A program made the translations under genes and the position numbers. From Mesomycoplasma bovoculi M165/69 (GTDB lineage Bacteria > Bacillota_I > Bacilli_A > Mycoplasmatales > Metamycoplasmataceae), in contig NZ_CP007154.1 in assembly GCF_000524555.1 (NCBI RefSeq), positions 682,001 to 746,000 on the forward strand: a stretch of 64,000 nt of DNA, in the 5' to 3' direction. This document shows, piece after piece, positions 22,285 to 34,667 of the stretch. A model generated the notes under the pieces. It was not told the origin of the DNA. It was given only the letters and a program-made list of their open reading frames with translations, and ran no database searches. The number at the start of each line of letters is the position of its first letter. Position 1 is the first letter of the stretch.

Positions 22285-22294
22285 AGTTTATCCT

Positions 22295-22714
22295 TTATTT
22301 TGCTTGTTTAGGTTTTTTGGACCCATATTTTGAACGCCCTTGCGCTCTTTTGTTTACTCCCTGGGTATCTTGAGTTCCACGAACAATGTGGTAACGGATA
22401 CCAGGTAAGTCTTTAACTTTACCACCACGAATTAAAACTACAGAGTGTTCTTGTAAGTTGTGACCTTCACCTGGAATGTAGGCATTAACTTCCATTCCAT
22501 TTGATAATTTAACTCTGGCATATTTACGAAGCGCTGAGTTAGGTTTTTTAGGGGTCATAGTTCCAACCCTTGTACACACTCCTCTTTTAAATGGAGCAGT
22601 AAGCTTAAATTCTTTTTTGTCTAAGGTGTTATAAACCAAGTTAAGAGCAGGAACTTTAGATTTTGCTACTTTCTTAACTCTGGCACCTTTTGCTAATTGA
22701 GATATTGTTGGCAT
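22295..22714 (-). CDS. rpsL: 30S ribosomal protein S12
   Basis: 139 residues. [20 protein letters not shown] and the KDLPGIRYH region are the decoding-centre segments where streptomycin resistance changes occur elsewhere; Lys residues there look wild type. First gene of the str operon; AAGGAC precedes the ATG and a -10 box TATAAT lies at 22750-22755. Confidence 0.97.
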   Translation of the reverse strand: MPTISQLAKGARVKKVAKSKVPALNLVYNTLDKKEFKLTAPFKRGVCTRVGTMTPKKPNSALRKYARVKLSNGMEVNAYIPGEGHNLQEHSVVLIRGGKVKDLPGIRYHIVRGTQDTQGVNKRAQGRSKYGSKKPKQAK

Positions 22715-22749
22715 TTTGTCCTTAAGTGTAAAAATTAAAATATCTTAAT

Positions 22750-22755
22750 ATTATA
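22750..22755 (-). promoter_or_regulatory. -10 box of the rpsL operon
   Basis: TATAAT on the minus strand, 35 bp upstream of the rpsL ATG, with a T/G-rich region (GATGTTGTTG) upstream at -35 distance. Confidence 0.5.
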
Positions 22756-22904
22756 TAACAACAACATCGGTAAGTTCGAAAAAAGTTTATTTTTTTCTTT
22801 TATCTTTAAAATGTTGTTGGTTTTAATATGTATTTGTTAAAAAATTACATTTTATTTTTGAATTTAACAAATACTGATAATAAGTTTATTTTAAATTGAG
22901 TTAT

Positions 22905-25901
22905 TTATTTGTTATCTGAACCAAAGAAAATGGATACATAACCTGATAAAACTTGTGCACCTCTTTTTTTAATATATTTTTTTATGCTTTCAAAATTATT
23001 TGAATATTTTTCATTGTCAATTTGAATGGTGTTATTTTTTAAAGATAGTAATTTGTTTGGATTAGGAAGAATCTCCAAAATTTTGCCTTTTAAATTATAT
23101 TGTGGATCTTCTATACTAATTTTCAGTTTTCTACTCATTCCACCACCATAAACTGTTGTTTCGCTAAAATTTGAATATTCTTTATTAAAACTATTACCTT
23201 GTTTACTATTTTCTTTTCCTGAAATTAGCCCACCATTTCCAATATTGTAAACCAATTGTTCAAGTTCTTTTAATTCATTTGAAGAATACTGTTTTTTTAT
23301 TTCTTTATTCAATTTCACTGGAATACAATGCTCGTATGTTGAGTTTAACTTATCTAACCTACTTGCATTTTTACTAAAATATTGTGGCGACTCAACATCA
23401 TTCATACCATAGATTAATCTTATTCAAATTAGTCATAAATCATTATTTCTTGATTTGGATGATTTTATATTTTCTTCCTCTGGGTTAAAATCTGAATTAA
23501 ATTGAGTTGATAATGTAGAATAAATCTCTTTTGACCATTCTTGATCAGTTTTATTTAAATCTAAGGAAATGGTTTGTTTTAATTTTTTAAATACACCCTC
23601 TTCAGTAATGTTGCCTTCTGAAAGATTTTCACAAATTTTATTAATAGATTCTGTCAAGGATTGACCTTTAGTATACAATGTTCATAAAATTGAAAATTTT
23701 TCAATTGGAAATAATTGTTCACTAAAATTTGAAACTTTCCAATCTAAATCTCTATCATCCTTATTATCTAAAAAATTTATTTTAGATCTTTTTTTGAATA
23801 ATGAGATTAAAGGAATAAACACAGTTCTTTTAGTTTTTTTTGAAATATGCATTATTTGAGAACCGACAAAATCATAACTTGCTATTTTGCTAGAATAAGT
23901 TGTTATTTGTTGGATAAATTCACTAGCTTCTGGATTTTTGCTTAATAAATCACTTAGCTTATTGTAGAAGAAATTAAATTTTTCTTTATTATCTTTGTCC
24001 TCATTGTCTAAATGACTTATTTTAAATTTGCTAATATTTCCTTCTCAACAATATTGGAAATCAATGAGATCCTTGAAAAGTTCTAATAAAGGATTTTTGT
24101 TTTCGTCTTCATAATTATCAAAAATTTTACAAAGTTTTTGAAAACATTTAGAACTTAAACTATTATATTCTTCATCAACTTCTTTTAGAATTTTAAATTG
24201 TTCATTTTTAATTAAAACTGTATCAACAAAAACATTAATATTTTTTACTTCTTCTTCGCTATCTGTTTTGTAGTCTTTTCTAAAAAATAAATTAATTGTT
24301 TCTTCATAAATGCGAACATAATTGTCTGCATTTTTATTTTTATTTTTGTAATGTTCATAGATTTTATTTCTAAATAAATCTAAAATTCCTAATGGTTTGC
24401 TGTATTGATTTAAGTTTTGAAAAATTCTAGTTATTTTTGTTGAGTTATCACTAACATTCCCTACATAAGCAACAACAAAATGAACTTTTTCCAAAAAGTA
24501 ATCAATAAACTTAGAAAATTTATCATTTTTGTTTGTAAATTTTTTTTCAATAATTTCACAAATTTCATAATAATTTTTATAAAAATTACTTTTCTTTTTC
24601 CCAAGACTGAAATTTCCTGAAAAAATAAAATTTAAATTTTGATAATGTGGATCAGTGTTTAACCATGTATATATTGTTTTTTTTATATTATTATTTTTTG
24701 TAAAAATTTTATCTGCAATTTTTTGAAGTGTTTGTTTATCATCAATATATTTTGCCCATCTTGCAAATGCTATGGCAAGCAAGGTGTTAGACACTGTTCT
24801 TTGTTGTCCATCTAATATAAGTATGTTTTCTCCAGAGTTACTTATTATAATTGTGTTTAAAAATGTAAATTCATTTGGCCCAATATTAAAATCATTATAA
24901 ATACTTTCAAACAAGTGGACAATTATATTTTCATCTCAAGAGTACGTTCTTTGAAATATTGGCAATTCTAGTCGAGAACTAAGTTCAAATAATTCTGGAA
25001 TTGTAATAGCAAATGATTTAAACTTATCAGCCTTACTAGCTTCTTTTGTTTTATGATCAAGTGATGTGTGATTTATTTGTTTAATTAATGTGTTATCACA
25101 ATTGCATTTAGGATTATCTTCTTTTGCAATAGTGCTAAAAATGCTAGAAATATCTAAAGCTGTTCAATCTTTAATATTTTCTAAATTTTTTTCTTCAAGT
25201 ATTATGTTATTTTTTTGAAATTCTCTAGTAGTTTTTTCAAAAAAATGACTATAAAATTCTTTTAAATCCAATTTATTTTCAAAAATTATTTCACCTAAAC
25301 CATAAAAATATTTACTAGATGAAAAAATGTTATTACTAGTTAATTTTGAATGTTCAGCAATTTTATCATATGCTAAGAGAACATTTCATCAAAATTTAGT
25401 TGATTGATTTTTATAATTATCATTTTGATTGAATGAATGATTATATTTGTAGTTTTCTAATGGATCTAAAATATATTTATTTAAAAAATAATTTAATTTT
25501 CTTTTTAAAAAGAAAATAAATATTTTTTCTGCATCATTATTTTTATTATTTACCACAAATTCTCTGAATGTATTGTGAATTTGAAATTTAGATTCATCTA
25601 TTTTTTCAATGATTTCAAAAGCTAAAAGAGTATCTAGACATTGCCTTGCTGTTGAAAAAGAATAATATTCCTTATTTGCTTCATAGAATATAATATTTTC
25701 ATCTTTCTCAAATAAAATTTTATATTCATTGAATCACATTTTCTTTTTTAAATATATGTTCCAATTTGAATTTCAATCTATTAAATGAAATCATTTAAAT
25801 AAAGAATTTTCTAAATATGTAAAAGTATTGGTTCCTATTTCTCAAGGTATCATATTTAATTTTTCAAGTATTTCTTTTCATTCTTTAATTGTTTTATTCA
25901 T
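22905..25901 (-). CDS. DUF262 / DUF1524-like HNH nuclease (GmrSD-type) paired with an m5C methyltransferase
   Basis: 998 residues in one continuous frame with many UGA=Trp codons. The centre (about 310-480) is a DUF262 domain: LPIFQRTYSWD then LILDGQQRT with the DGQQR nucleotide-binding motif near residue 363. The C-terminal part carries YEHCIPV and NIGNGGLISGKENSKQGN, which resemble the DUF1524 His-Asn nuclease motifs (EH.xP, IGNL.L....N). The first 300 residues are an extension not usual in GmrSD, with a possible winged-helix part (about 50-110). GmrSD-like enzymes cut modified or unmodified DNA using nucleotide hydrolysis. It starts 8 bp inside the end of the methyltransferase gene, with AAGGAAAA upstream of the ATG, so the two are almost surely co-expressed. 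Confidence 0.75.
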
Positions 25902-27105
25902 TTTTTTCCTTATTGTTAATTAATTTAAAAATTTTTTCGATAACTTGCACAACTATTGAATTTCCAGCTTGCCTATATAGCACCTCTTTTGTCAAAATAT
26001 TTTTTTCAATAAATGGCAATAATTTATCAAAATCAGTGCTTTCAAAACCCATTAACATAAATGCTTCTCTTGGAGTTAAAAATCTATGCTTTAGTTTATT
26101 TTCTTTATCATTATCATGTTCTACAACTCCACAACATGGAATTCTATCTTGCTTAGTAGTTACAGTATTAATGATAAAATCTTTGCTGTTATTAATAATT
26201 TTGCTTTCATTGACCAATCTAATTCGCGAGGGTGTGTTGTTTATAAGTGCATTTGTATTTTCTTCGTTATTCAATCTAAAATTAAAAATTTCATTAAATT
26301 TTTCTTTTCTTTTTACAAAATCCAACTTTTCTAGATTGCACAATTCACTAATATGCTCAGAAAAATCTAAGTCATCATTAAGAAAATATCTATCTGGCTT
26401 ATAAATAGAAATAGCAAAGACCCGTTCACGTTTTTGAATCGAACCACAATTTAATGCATTAATTGTTGTGGTATATGTTTGGTAACCCATATTTTCCAAG
26501 TTTTTTAATCATAATTTGTATTGATCAATAAATTTATTTGACAATAAATTTTTAACATTTTCCATTAATAAATATTTTGGCTTATGTTTTAAACTTTCTA
26601 GAATTTTATAGATATTTCAAACTAATGAACTGGTAGATTCTTCATTCATTATTCCTTTTGCTCGACCCATATTAGCAATTGAAAGCCCTTGACAAGGAAA
26701 GGAATATGTTATTAAGTCTGGTTTTAATTTATTAATTTTTTGAACATCAACACTTGTGATATCACCAAGATTTTTTGACAGCAGTATTGCTGCAGCTAAA
26801 ATTTGTTTAAAGAAATAATCTTTTCTTAAAATAAAAGATTTTGTTTTTCCATTTAGTGATAAATTGAAATTATTTAAAAATTTATCTATTTGTTCTTCAG
26901 AATCTAATTTATTACTTTTTAAAGTTCCTTTATATTTTTTTCATAAATTATTATGAATTGCAGCATATGAAATAATTGCTCTAACATCTCAATCAATAGT
27001 TCCAATAATTTTAAAAGACAAAATACCTTCTTTTTGAAGGTTTGTTATTGCCTTAGCTTGTGCCCCAATACCAGAAAAAGCTTCTAAGACTTTAATCTTA
27101 GCCAT
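25894..27105 (-). CDS. Cytosine-C5 DNA methyltransferase
   Basis: 403 residues. VLEAFSGIGAQ is the SAM-binding motif I, SFPCQGLS contains the catalytic Cys, LMENVKNLL is motif VI, RERVFAISI motif VIII and RQAGNSIVVQVIEKI motif X. A target-recognition stretch lies between VIII and IX. GGAGC lies 6 bases before the ATG. The promoter region contains a (TA)14 tract (27137-27165). The DUF262 nuclease overlaps the 3' end by 8 bp, giving a two-gene restriction-modification-like unit. Confidence 0.9.
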
Positions 27106-27415
<310 letters not shown>

Positions 27416-27445
27416 AAAAGAACCAATTTTTGAATTGGTTCTTTT
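27416..27445 (-). terminator. Second copy of the dnaK terminator
   Basis: AAAAGAACCAATT / AATTGGTTCTTTT hairpin with T-run, nearly identical to the dnaK terminator at 28534-28563; part of the duplicated dnaK 3' region. Confidence 0.8.
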
Positions 27446-27813
27446 GAGGCCCATCTCAAATGGGAGTTCCAGATCTTTAATTATAGCAGAAAAATTTAAA
27501 ATACAAGAAAAATAATTTATTTTTTTATTTAAGACTATTAATGGCAAAATTAATCTTTTTTAATATCAACATTAATTACATTATTTATCTAATGATTCTA
27601 TGCCTTAAGTACTGCTTGTGGAATTAATTCTTGTGCAAATGATTGAATAACTGATTCGATTTGGTCTAATTTAGTTTTTAATTCTTCAAATTTTTCTTTT
27701 TTAATTAAATCTTTTAAAGATTGAATTTCTTTTTCAAGAGATTCTTTTTGTTTCACATCAACTTTGTCACCTTGATCTTGAAGTGATTTTTATAATTGGT
27801 TAATTAAGTTTTG
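27418..27813 (-). pseudogene. Duplicated, decayed 3' end of dnaK
   Basis: Runs parallel to 28536-28955 (dnaK C-terminal coding end plus terminator) with high similarity over most of its length. For example the parts encoding [10 protein letters not shown] and [13 protein letters not shown] are readable in both, but the copy has small deletions and stop codons near the end (TAA within DKDDVIDAD). It cannot encode a DnaK domain. It forms one of two direct repeats around the gene 27800-28552. Confidence 0.85.
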
Positions 27814-28552
27814 TTCCAAATTTTAGTATTTCACTAGTGAATTTTTCCAAATCTTTTTCAAATACTTGTGTTTGTGTTCGAAATACTTGTGTTTGTGTTC
27901 CAGATGCTTGTGTTTGTATTAATTTTTTATGAATTGTTGTAATTTTATTATAAAACGAATACAACATTATTTTTTTACCATTATGTTCTATTATTGATTC
28001 TATGTTATTACATTTTTCAACATTTGTTTTTAATATTACTTCAAAATTATTAATTATGTCTCACATTTTTAATTGCATTTCTTTATCATAAGAGTAAGTT
28101 TTGATTATAAAATCTATTGAAAAAAACTTATTACCAACTCTATATTTATGCTCATCGTCTTGTTTAAACAAGTTTCTGTATTTTTCGTGTAAAGTGCTTG
28201 TTTCATTAAATAAGGTTTTTTTTGTTTCATCATTAAATATTTTTACTTGTTGATTAAGTTCTTGCTGTTCAATATCTAAAAAGGTATGTTTCAAAGGGGT
28301 GAACACTCTTGTATAATTATTTGTTTGTAAAAGTTTTTCAAGATTTTCTTCTATCTTGCATTGTGTTTCATTTTTACATTCACAACTTGCACCTTTTTCC
28401 TTTATTCTTTTAACTTGGTCTCTATATGATAAAAATGTATTAGCCATTTGCTTATTTGCTACCTTTCTTAAAAATGAGTAATAATTATAAAATATTTTAG
28501 ATGCCGCATCATTTATTAAATACGTCTTTAATAAAAAGAACCAATTTTTCAA
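27800..28552 (-). CDS. Protein of unknown function inserted between dnaK repeats
   Basis: 250 residues if translation starts at TTG 28552, which lies inside the dnaK terminator hairpin; an internal ATG at 28447 is an alternative. No family recognised. The protein is charged and mostly helical in character, with a Cys pair region (CECKNETQC, near residue 60) and a short tandem repeat TQVFRTQ near the C-terminus encoded by 21-bp DNA repeats. Its stop codon TAA is provided by the first bases of the decayed dnaK copy. The frame is intact although the flanking dnaK copy is not, so it may still be under selection. Confidence 0.5.
27860..27922 (-). repeat. 21-bp tandem repeat, three units
   Basis: Units at 27860, 27881 and 27902; the first two differ in one base, the third in several. 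They encode the heptad-like TQVFRTQ repeat in the unknown protein. Confidence 0.85.
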
Positions 28553-28563
28553 TTGGTTCTTTT
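28534..28563 (-). terminator. dnaK terminator
   Basis: AAAAGAACCAATT / AATTGGTTCTTTT stem with 4-nt loop and T-run on the minus strand, about 125 bp after the dnaK stop. Confidence 0.75.
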
Positions 28564-28687
28564 GTGACCCATAACAATGGGCATTGCCTTATCTAAGTAT
28601 TATATCAAAAATTATAATAATTTTTGAAAAAATAATTTATTTATTATTTAATACTATTAATTGACTTTGTTAGTGTGTTCAGCAAAA

Positions 28688-30490
<1,803 letters not shown>

Positions 30491-30536
30491 TTATACTTTC
30501 CTTTTTTAAATTTAAGTTCATTTTTAAAATCAATAA

Positions 30537-30562
30537 TTAGCACTAAAAACTAATTATGCTAA
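30537..30562. promoter_or_regulatory. Second, degenerate CIRCE-like palindrome
   Basis: TTAGCACT...ATGCTAA spans 26 bp, just downstream of the dnaK -10 box. The outer arms TTAGCA/TGCTAA match CIRCE, the inner bases and spacing are imperfect. Confidence 0.4.
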
Positions 30563-30577
30563 TAGTATATCACAAAT

Positions 30578-30604
30578 TTGGCACAAACAAATAAAAAGTG
30601 CTAA
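30578..30604 (-). promoter_or_regulatory. CIRCE-like HrcA operator upstream of dnaK
   Basis: On the minus strand TTAGCACTT-N9-TTGTGCCAA, 27 bp in total; consensus TTAGCACTC-N9-GAGTGCTAA. The left arm matches 8 of 9, the right 6 of 9. A -10 box TATACT follows at 30564-30569. Supports heat-shock repression of dnaK by HrcA. Confidence 0.7.
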
Positions 30605-30649
30605 TTTTTTTATTATCGATTTTTTGCTTAACTATATTTAAATAATAAA

Positions 30650-30669
30650 AAAAGCCATATAAGGCTTTT
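30650..30669 (-). terminator. Terminator of the small membrane protein gene
   Basis: AAAAGCC / GGCTTTT stem followed by T7 on the minus strand, 15 bp after the stop at 30684. Confidence 0.7.
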
Positions 30670-30683
30670 AAATAATTTAAATT

Positions 30684-31007
30684 TTAAGAATTAGTAAACT
30701 TGTATAACTGAATTTCATCTACAATTGATTTTAGTTCTTTTTTTAATACTCGCAATTTAATTAAACCAAAAATTATTCCAATTACACCAACAATTCCTAG
30801 CAAGCATAGCAAAGAAGTAATTGAAAGCCATGTTGGTTCTAAAAAGTCATCTTGGAATTGGTGAGCACTACTTATTAAAATATAAAAAGCAAGCATAACT
30901 GCAAAAACTGTAAATGCTATAATTGCAATAACTACAAAAATAAAGGTGTTTTTTTGAACTTTGTCTTTTTGACTTTTATTAAATTTTTTATATTCTTCTA
31001 AATTCAT
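30684..31007 (-). CDS. Small two-helix membrane protein, unknown
   Basis: 107 residues. A charged N-terminus (about 22 residues), a first hydrophobic segment FIFVVIAIIAFTVFAVMLAF, a short loop and a second segment LLCLLGIVGVIGIIFGL, then a basic C-terminus. No family recognised. It stands alone between dnaK and uvrC with its own terminator. Confidence 0.65.
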   Translation of the reverse strand: MNLEEYKKFNKSQKDKVQKNTFIFVVIAIIAFTVFAVMLAFYILISSAHQFQDDFLEPTWLSITSLLCLLGIVGVIGIIFGLIKLRVLKKELKSIVDEIQLYKFTNS

Positions 31008-31068
31008 TTTTACCTTCTTTTACTTTCTTTATTATATAATAGAAACATAAAAATTGTTGCAAATTAAA

Positions 31069-32613
31069 ATGAAAAATTTTAAAGAAATTGTTGCCAACTC
31101 CAATTTTCCCAAGCAATCTGGAGTATATCAATTCTTTGATAACAACAACCAGTTGTTGTATGTTGGCAAGGCTAAAAACTTAAATGACAGAATTTGACAA
31201 TATGCAAATGGGTCTATAAATTCATACAAAACAAATAGTTTAATTAGTCAAACAACTAAAATTGAATACATTATTGTGGCCAATGAAGCAGAATCTTTGG
31301 TTTTAGAAAAAAATTTAATTAGCAAATTACAACCTAGATACAACATTGATTTAAGAGATGACAGAAGCTATCCTTATTTAAAAATAAGTAAGCAAAATTC
31401 TGGCTTAGCAATCGAAATTACATATAAGTTAAATAAAAACCATAATTCTTTTTATTTTGGGCCTTTTTTGAAAAGAAGTGGAGCTTTCGAAATCAAAAAA
31501 CTTCTTGAAAGTGAAGTTATGTATGACAAGGGCCAAAAAGCTAACTTTGCAGACAAGCAAGAAATTGAAAAAAAATTTAATATTTGTAAAGAAATATTAC
31601 AAAAAAGTCAATGGATTGAACACTATCGTGAAAAAATGGAAAAAGCTAGTGAGCAACAACAATTTGAGCTTGCTCAGCAATATTTTGAAAGTATTAAAGT
31701 TTTAGAACAAACACTCAAACAATATCAAAATATTGACTTGCCTAAAAAAATAGATTTAGATTTTCTTTATTGCAATCAGGAAAATATTAATACTTTTGTC
31801 ATTACTTTTTTCTTCTATAGAAATGGAACTTTTTTATCTCATCGAAGTTTTATTATCGAAATTGTGCTGAATTTTGAAGAAAGTTTAATTAATTTTTTAA
31901 ATTTTTATTATAAAAAAAATTTTATTCCAGATAAAGTTATTTTAGACCCACAAATGTCAAGTTTAAAATGGTCTTTTATTGATTCAAAAATTAATATTGA
32001 ATTTACAAAAAACAAATCATTTTTACAAATTTTAGAAAATGTAAAACAAAATCACTATGATTTTATAGCTAATAATATTGAATTAAATAATCAAAAAATA
32101 CAACAAATTCAAAGCATTCTTTTTGAAATTAAACAAACTTTTGGAGTAAGCAAAACTGATGTAATTATGTCAATTGACAATTCACACTTTGCTAACAACC
32201 TTGTCACCACAGGAATTATTTGCTTCATAAATGGAGAACACAATAAAAAATATAATCGTTTTTTTAACTACAGTGGCCAAAAGCAAGGTGATATTGATTA
32301 TATGATTGATGGGCTAAGTAAGTACTTAAGAAACAAAAATTTTATTAAACCTAATTTATTGTTTGTGGACGGCGGTTTACCCCAACTAAAACAAGTTAAA
32401 ATAATTTTAGAAAAACATAAAATTGAGGCAAAAGTTTTTGGTTTGGTGAAAAACCAAAGTCATAAAACAAGTCACATTATAAATGAAAATAACCAGCAAA
32501 TTATTGTTTCACAAAATGTCTTTAATTTTCTATCTTTAATTCAAGAAACAGTGGATGAATTTGCTAAATTACACTATAATAAAAAGAAAATAAAACAAGT
32601 TTTAAATAATTAA
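31069..32613 (+). CDS. uvrC: Excinuclease ABC subunit C, lacking C-terminal HhH domain
   Basis: 514 residues. The GIY-YIG-type start is present (SGVYQF...LLYVGKAKNLNDRI), then the UVR region and the RNase H-like 5' incision half (SIDNSH..., LFVDGGLPQL). The protein stops shortly after QETVDEFAKLHY, so the tandem helix-hairpin-helix domain of E. coli UvrC (about 610 residues) is absent, and the His normally in the EVHRFA motif is Asp. Start ATG 31069 follows a TATAAT at 31035-31040. Convergent with rsmA, 4 bp apart. Confidence 0.9.
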
Positions 32614-32617
32614 TTTA

Positions 32618-33415
32618 TTAATCTAATTTATTTGAAATTACAAAATTACAAATTTGAATATATTGCTCTAAATTTAATTGTTGTGGTCTAACATTTGGGT
32701 TAAGTCCAAAATTTTCAAAAATTAAATTTACATTTTCTTTATTTAAAAAAGTTATTAAATTATTAAAAAATGTTTTTCTTTTCATTGAAAAGCATTTTTT
32801 AACAAAATTAAAAAAAATATTAGCTTGTTCTTGATTAATATTTTTTTTGACTTTGAAGATTACAAAAGCTGAAAAAACTTTTGGTTCAGGAAAAAAAGAG
32901 TTTGGATGAATTCTAAACATTTTTTCAACTTCAGCTACATATTGACAAGCTAAAGATAATTTTGAAAAATCACTAGTGTTGGATTTTGCAACAATTCTAT
33001 CAGCAACTTCATCCTGAACCATAAGTGCTATTGTTTCAAAATTATTTATTTTGCCAAAAACTTTGAACAAAATATCACTTGTAATGTTATAAGGAATGTT
33101 AGCAATAATGGTTTTTTTGCTAGAAAAATTAAGGTCAACTTCTAAAAAATCTTGATTTATTATTTTAACATTAGCTTTATTTTTAAAGACATTTTCTAAT
33201 TTTGGTATTAGTGATTTGTCTATTTCATAAGCTATAAGTTCTTTGGCTTGTTTTGCAAGCTCTATTGTAATAGCGCCATGACCTGGCCCAATTTCAATAA
33301 TTTCTTTACCACTAAATTCTACTGAATTAATGATTGCGTCTATAACTTCTTGATTTTGTAAAAAATTTTGCCCAAATCTTTTTTTAGCTTGAATTTTATT
33401 GTTTGATTTTTTCAT
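32618..33415 (-). CDS. rsmA: 16S rRNA dimethyladenosine transferase
   Basis: 265 residues. KKRFGQNFLQN is the conserved N-terminus, EIGPGHGAITIELA the SAM site and NIPYNITSDIL the catalytic motif. Dimethylates the two adjacent adenines near the 3' end of 16S rRNA (the kasugamycin target). Complete without internal UGA codons. Confidence 0.95.
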   Translation of the reverse strand: MKKSNNKIQAKKRFGQNFLQNQEVIDAIINSVEFSGKEIIEIGPGHGAITIELAKQAKELIAYEIDKSLIPKLENVFKNKANVKIINQDFLEVDLNFSSKKTIIANIPYNITSDILFKVFGKINNFETIALMVQDEVADRIVAKSNTSDFSKLSLACQYVAEVEKMFRIHPNSFFPEPKVFSAFVIFKVKKNINQEQANIFFNFVKKCFSMKRKTFFNNLITFLNKENVNLIFENFGLNPNVRPQQLNLEQYIQICNFVISNKLD

Positions 33416-33563
33416 TTTGACCTAAAACATTTTTATTTAAGAAATACATATTTTAATTAATATAATAGTTAATTTGTCATAATTAATGCATAAATTTATT
33501 GGTTTTTTTATATTTTAAGTTTGTTTTAAATTTATAAAATTAAAAAATTTAGAAATTTCCTTT

Positions 33564-33590
33564 TTGAAAATAACCTATTTATAGTATAAT
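33564..33590 (+). promoter_or_regulatory. Promoter of rplM-rpsI
   Basis: TTGAAA at 33564-33569 and TATAAT at 33585-33590, about 65 bp upstream of the rplM ATG; spacer of 15-16 bp. Confidence 0.6.
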
Positions 33591-33653
33591 TAAAAGCTTG
33601 TATTATTCCGTTACATCTCACATTAAATAATTATTTAAAAAAGGATTTATATT

Positions 33654-34088
33654 ATGAGACAAACAACCATTGTCAAACACAAAGAAGTGTCAAAAAAATG
33701 ATATTTAATTGATGCTGAAAACCAAGTTCTTGGTAAAGTTGCAACTTTAGCTGCATCTCATTTACGTGGAAAAACTAGTCCTTTATTCACTCCTAATGTG
33801 GATATGGGTGACAATATCATTATTATTAATGCTGAAAAAGTTATTTTGACAGCTAAAAAAGAAGAACAAAAAATGTACTATGATCACTCACTTTATCCAG
33901 GTGGGTTAAAAGTTAGAAGTGCTAAAGTTTTAAGAGCAAAAAAACCTACTGCTTTATTAGAAAGAGCTATTTATGGAATGTTGCCACACACAAAATTGGG
34001 TGACAAACAACGTAAAAATCTTTTTGTTTATGCTGGAAGTGAACACAAACAAGTTGCACAACAACCTATCAAATTGGAGGTTAAATAA
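33654..34088 (+). CDS. rplM: 50S ribosomal protein L13
   Basis: 144 residues, normal L13 length. [19 protein letters not shown] and [13 protein letters not shown] near the N-terminus, [17 protein letters not shown] in the middle. The first 48 codons include a UGA Trp, so the ATG at 33654 (AAAGGA upstream) is right. The usual partner rpsI follows 2 bp later. Confidence 0.97.
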
Positions 34089-34090
34089 TA

Positions 34091-34486
34091 GTGAAAAAAG
34101 TTATTGCATATTACGGAACTGGTAGAAGAAAATCATCAGTTGCTAGAGTTATTTTAACTCCAGGAACAGGTGAGTTTAAAATTAATAAAAGAACTGCAAA
34201 AGAATATTTAAAATCAGATATTTTAATTCAAGATGCTTTACAACCTTTTGGAATCACAAACACTGCTGAGCAATTTAACATTCGTGTTAATGCAAAAGGT
34301 GGAGGAGTTGCTGGTCAAGCTGGAGCTATTAGACTTGGGATTGCTAGAGCTTTACTAGAAGCATCTGCTGATTATCGTAAAGAATTAAAAGTTAATGGAA
34401 TGCTAACTCGTGATGCACGTGTGAAAGAACGTAAAAAATTCGGATTACGTAAAGCTAGACGTGCAAGACAATTCTCAAAACGTTAA
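34091..34486 (+). CDS. rpsI: 30S ribosomal protein S9
   Basis: 131 residues starting at GTG 34091 (GGAGG within the rplM end, good spacing). [13 protein letters not shown] at the N-terminus and the basic end [12 protein letters not shown], whose last Arg reaches the P-site tRNA. Confidence 0.97.
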   Translation: MKKVIAYYGTGRRKSSVARVILTPGTGEFKINKRTAKEYLKSDILIQDALQPFGITNTAEQFNIRVNAKGGGVAGQAGAIRLGIARALLEASADYRKELKVNGMLTRDARVKERKKFGLRKARRARQFSKR

Positions 34487-34513
34487 AATTTCTTCTTTTT
34501 TTTCATTTTTATA

Positions 34514-34543
34514 CTATAATTTTAATGCTATTTAAAATTATAG
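34514..34543 (+). terminator. 12-bp inverted repeat between rpsI and tRNA-Ile
   Basis: CTATAATTTTAA / TTAAAATTATAG with 6-nt loop and TTTTATT after it. It may end the rplM-rpsI transcript, yet contains a TATAAT that could serve the tRNA starting 7 bp downstream. Confidence 0.5.
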
Positions 34544-34550
34544 TTTTATT

Positions 34551-34627
34551 GGGAGCGTAGCTCAGTTGGTCAGAGCACACGGCTGATAATCGTGTGGTCG
34601 ATGGTTCGAATCCATTCGTTCCCACCA
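34551..34627 (+). tRNA. tRNA-Ile (anticodon GAT)
   Basis: 77 nt including encoded CCA. Acceptor GGGAGCG pairs with CGTTCCC, the D arm AGCTCAGTTGGTCAGAGC and the T arm GGTTCGAATCC are canonical; the anticodon loop CTGATAA gives GAT. Confidence 0.97.
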
Positions 34628-34644
34628 TTTCAAGAAATTGACCT

Positions 34645-34667
34645 AAAAATGCCTTTGGCATTTTTTT
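34645..34667 (+). terminator. Terminator after tRNA-Ile
   Basis: AAAAATGCC / GGCATTTTT with TTT loop and T7. It abuts the convergent tsaC stop (34666-34668), so it may serve both. Confidence 0.8.

Noticed and set aside
22759-22819. CAACAACAT ... ATGTTGTTG inverted repeat upstream of rpsL
   Set aside because: Nine-bp arms separated by 43 nt of AT-rich sequence; no T-run and no conserved leader seen, so probably chance.
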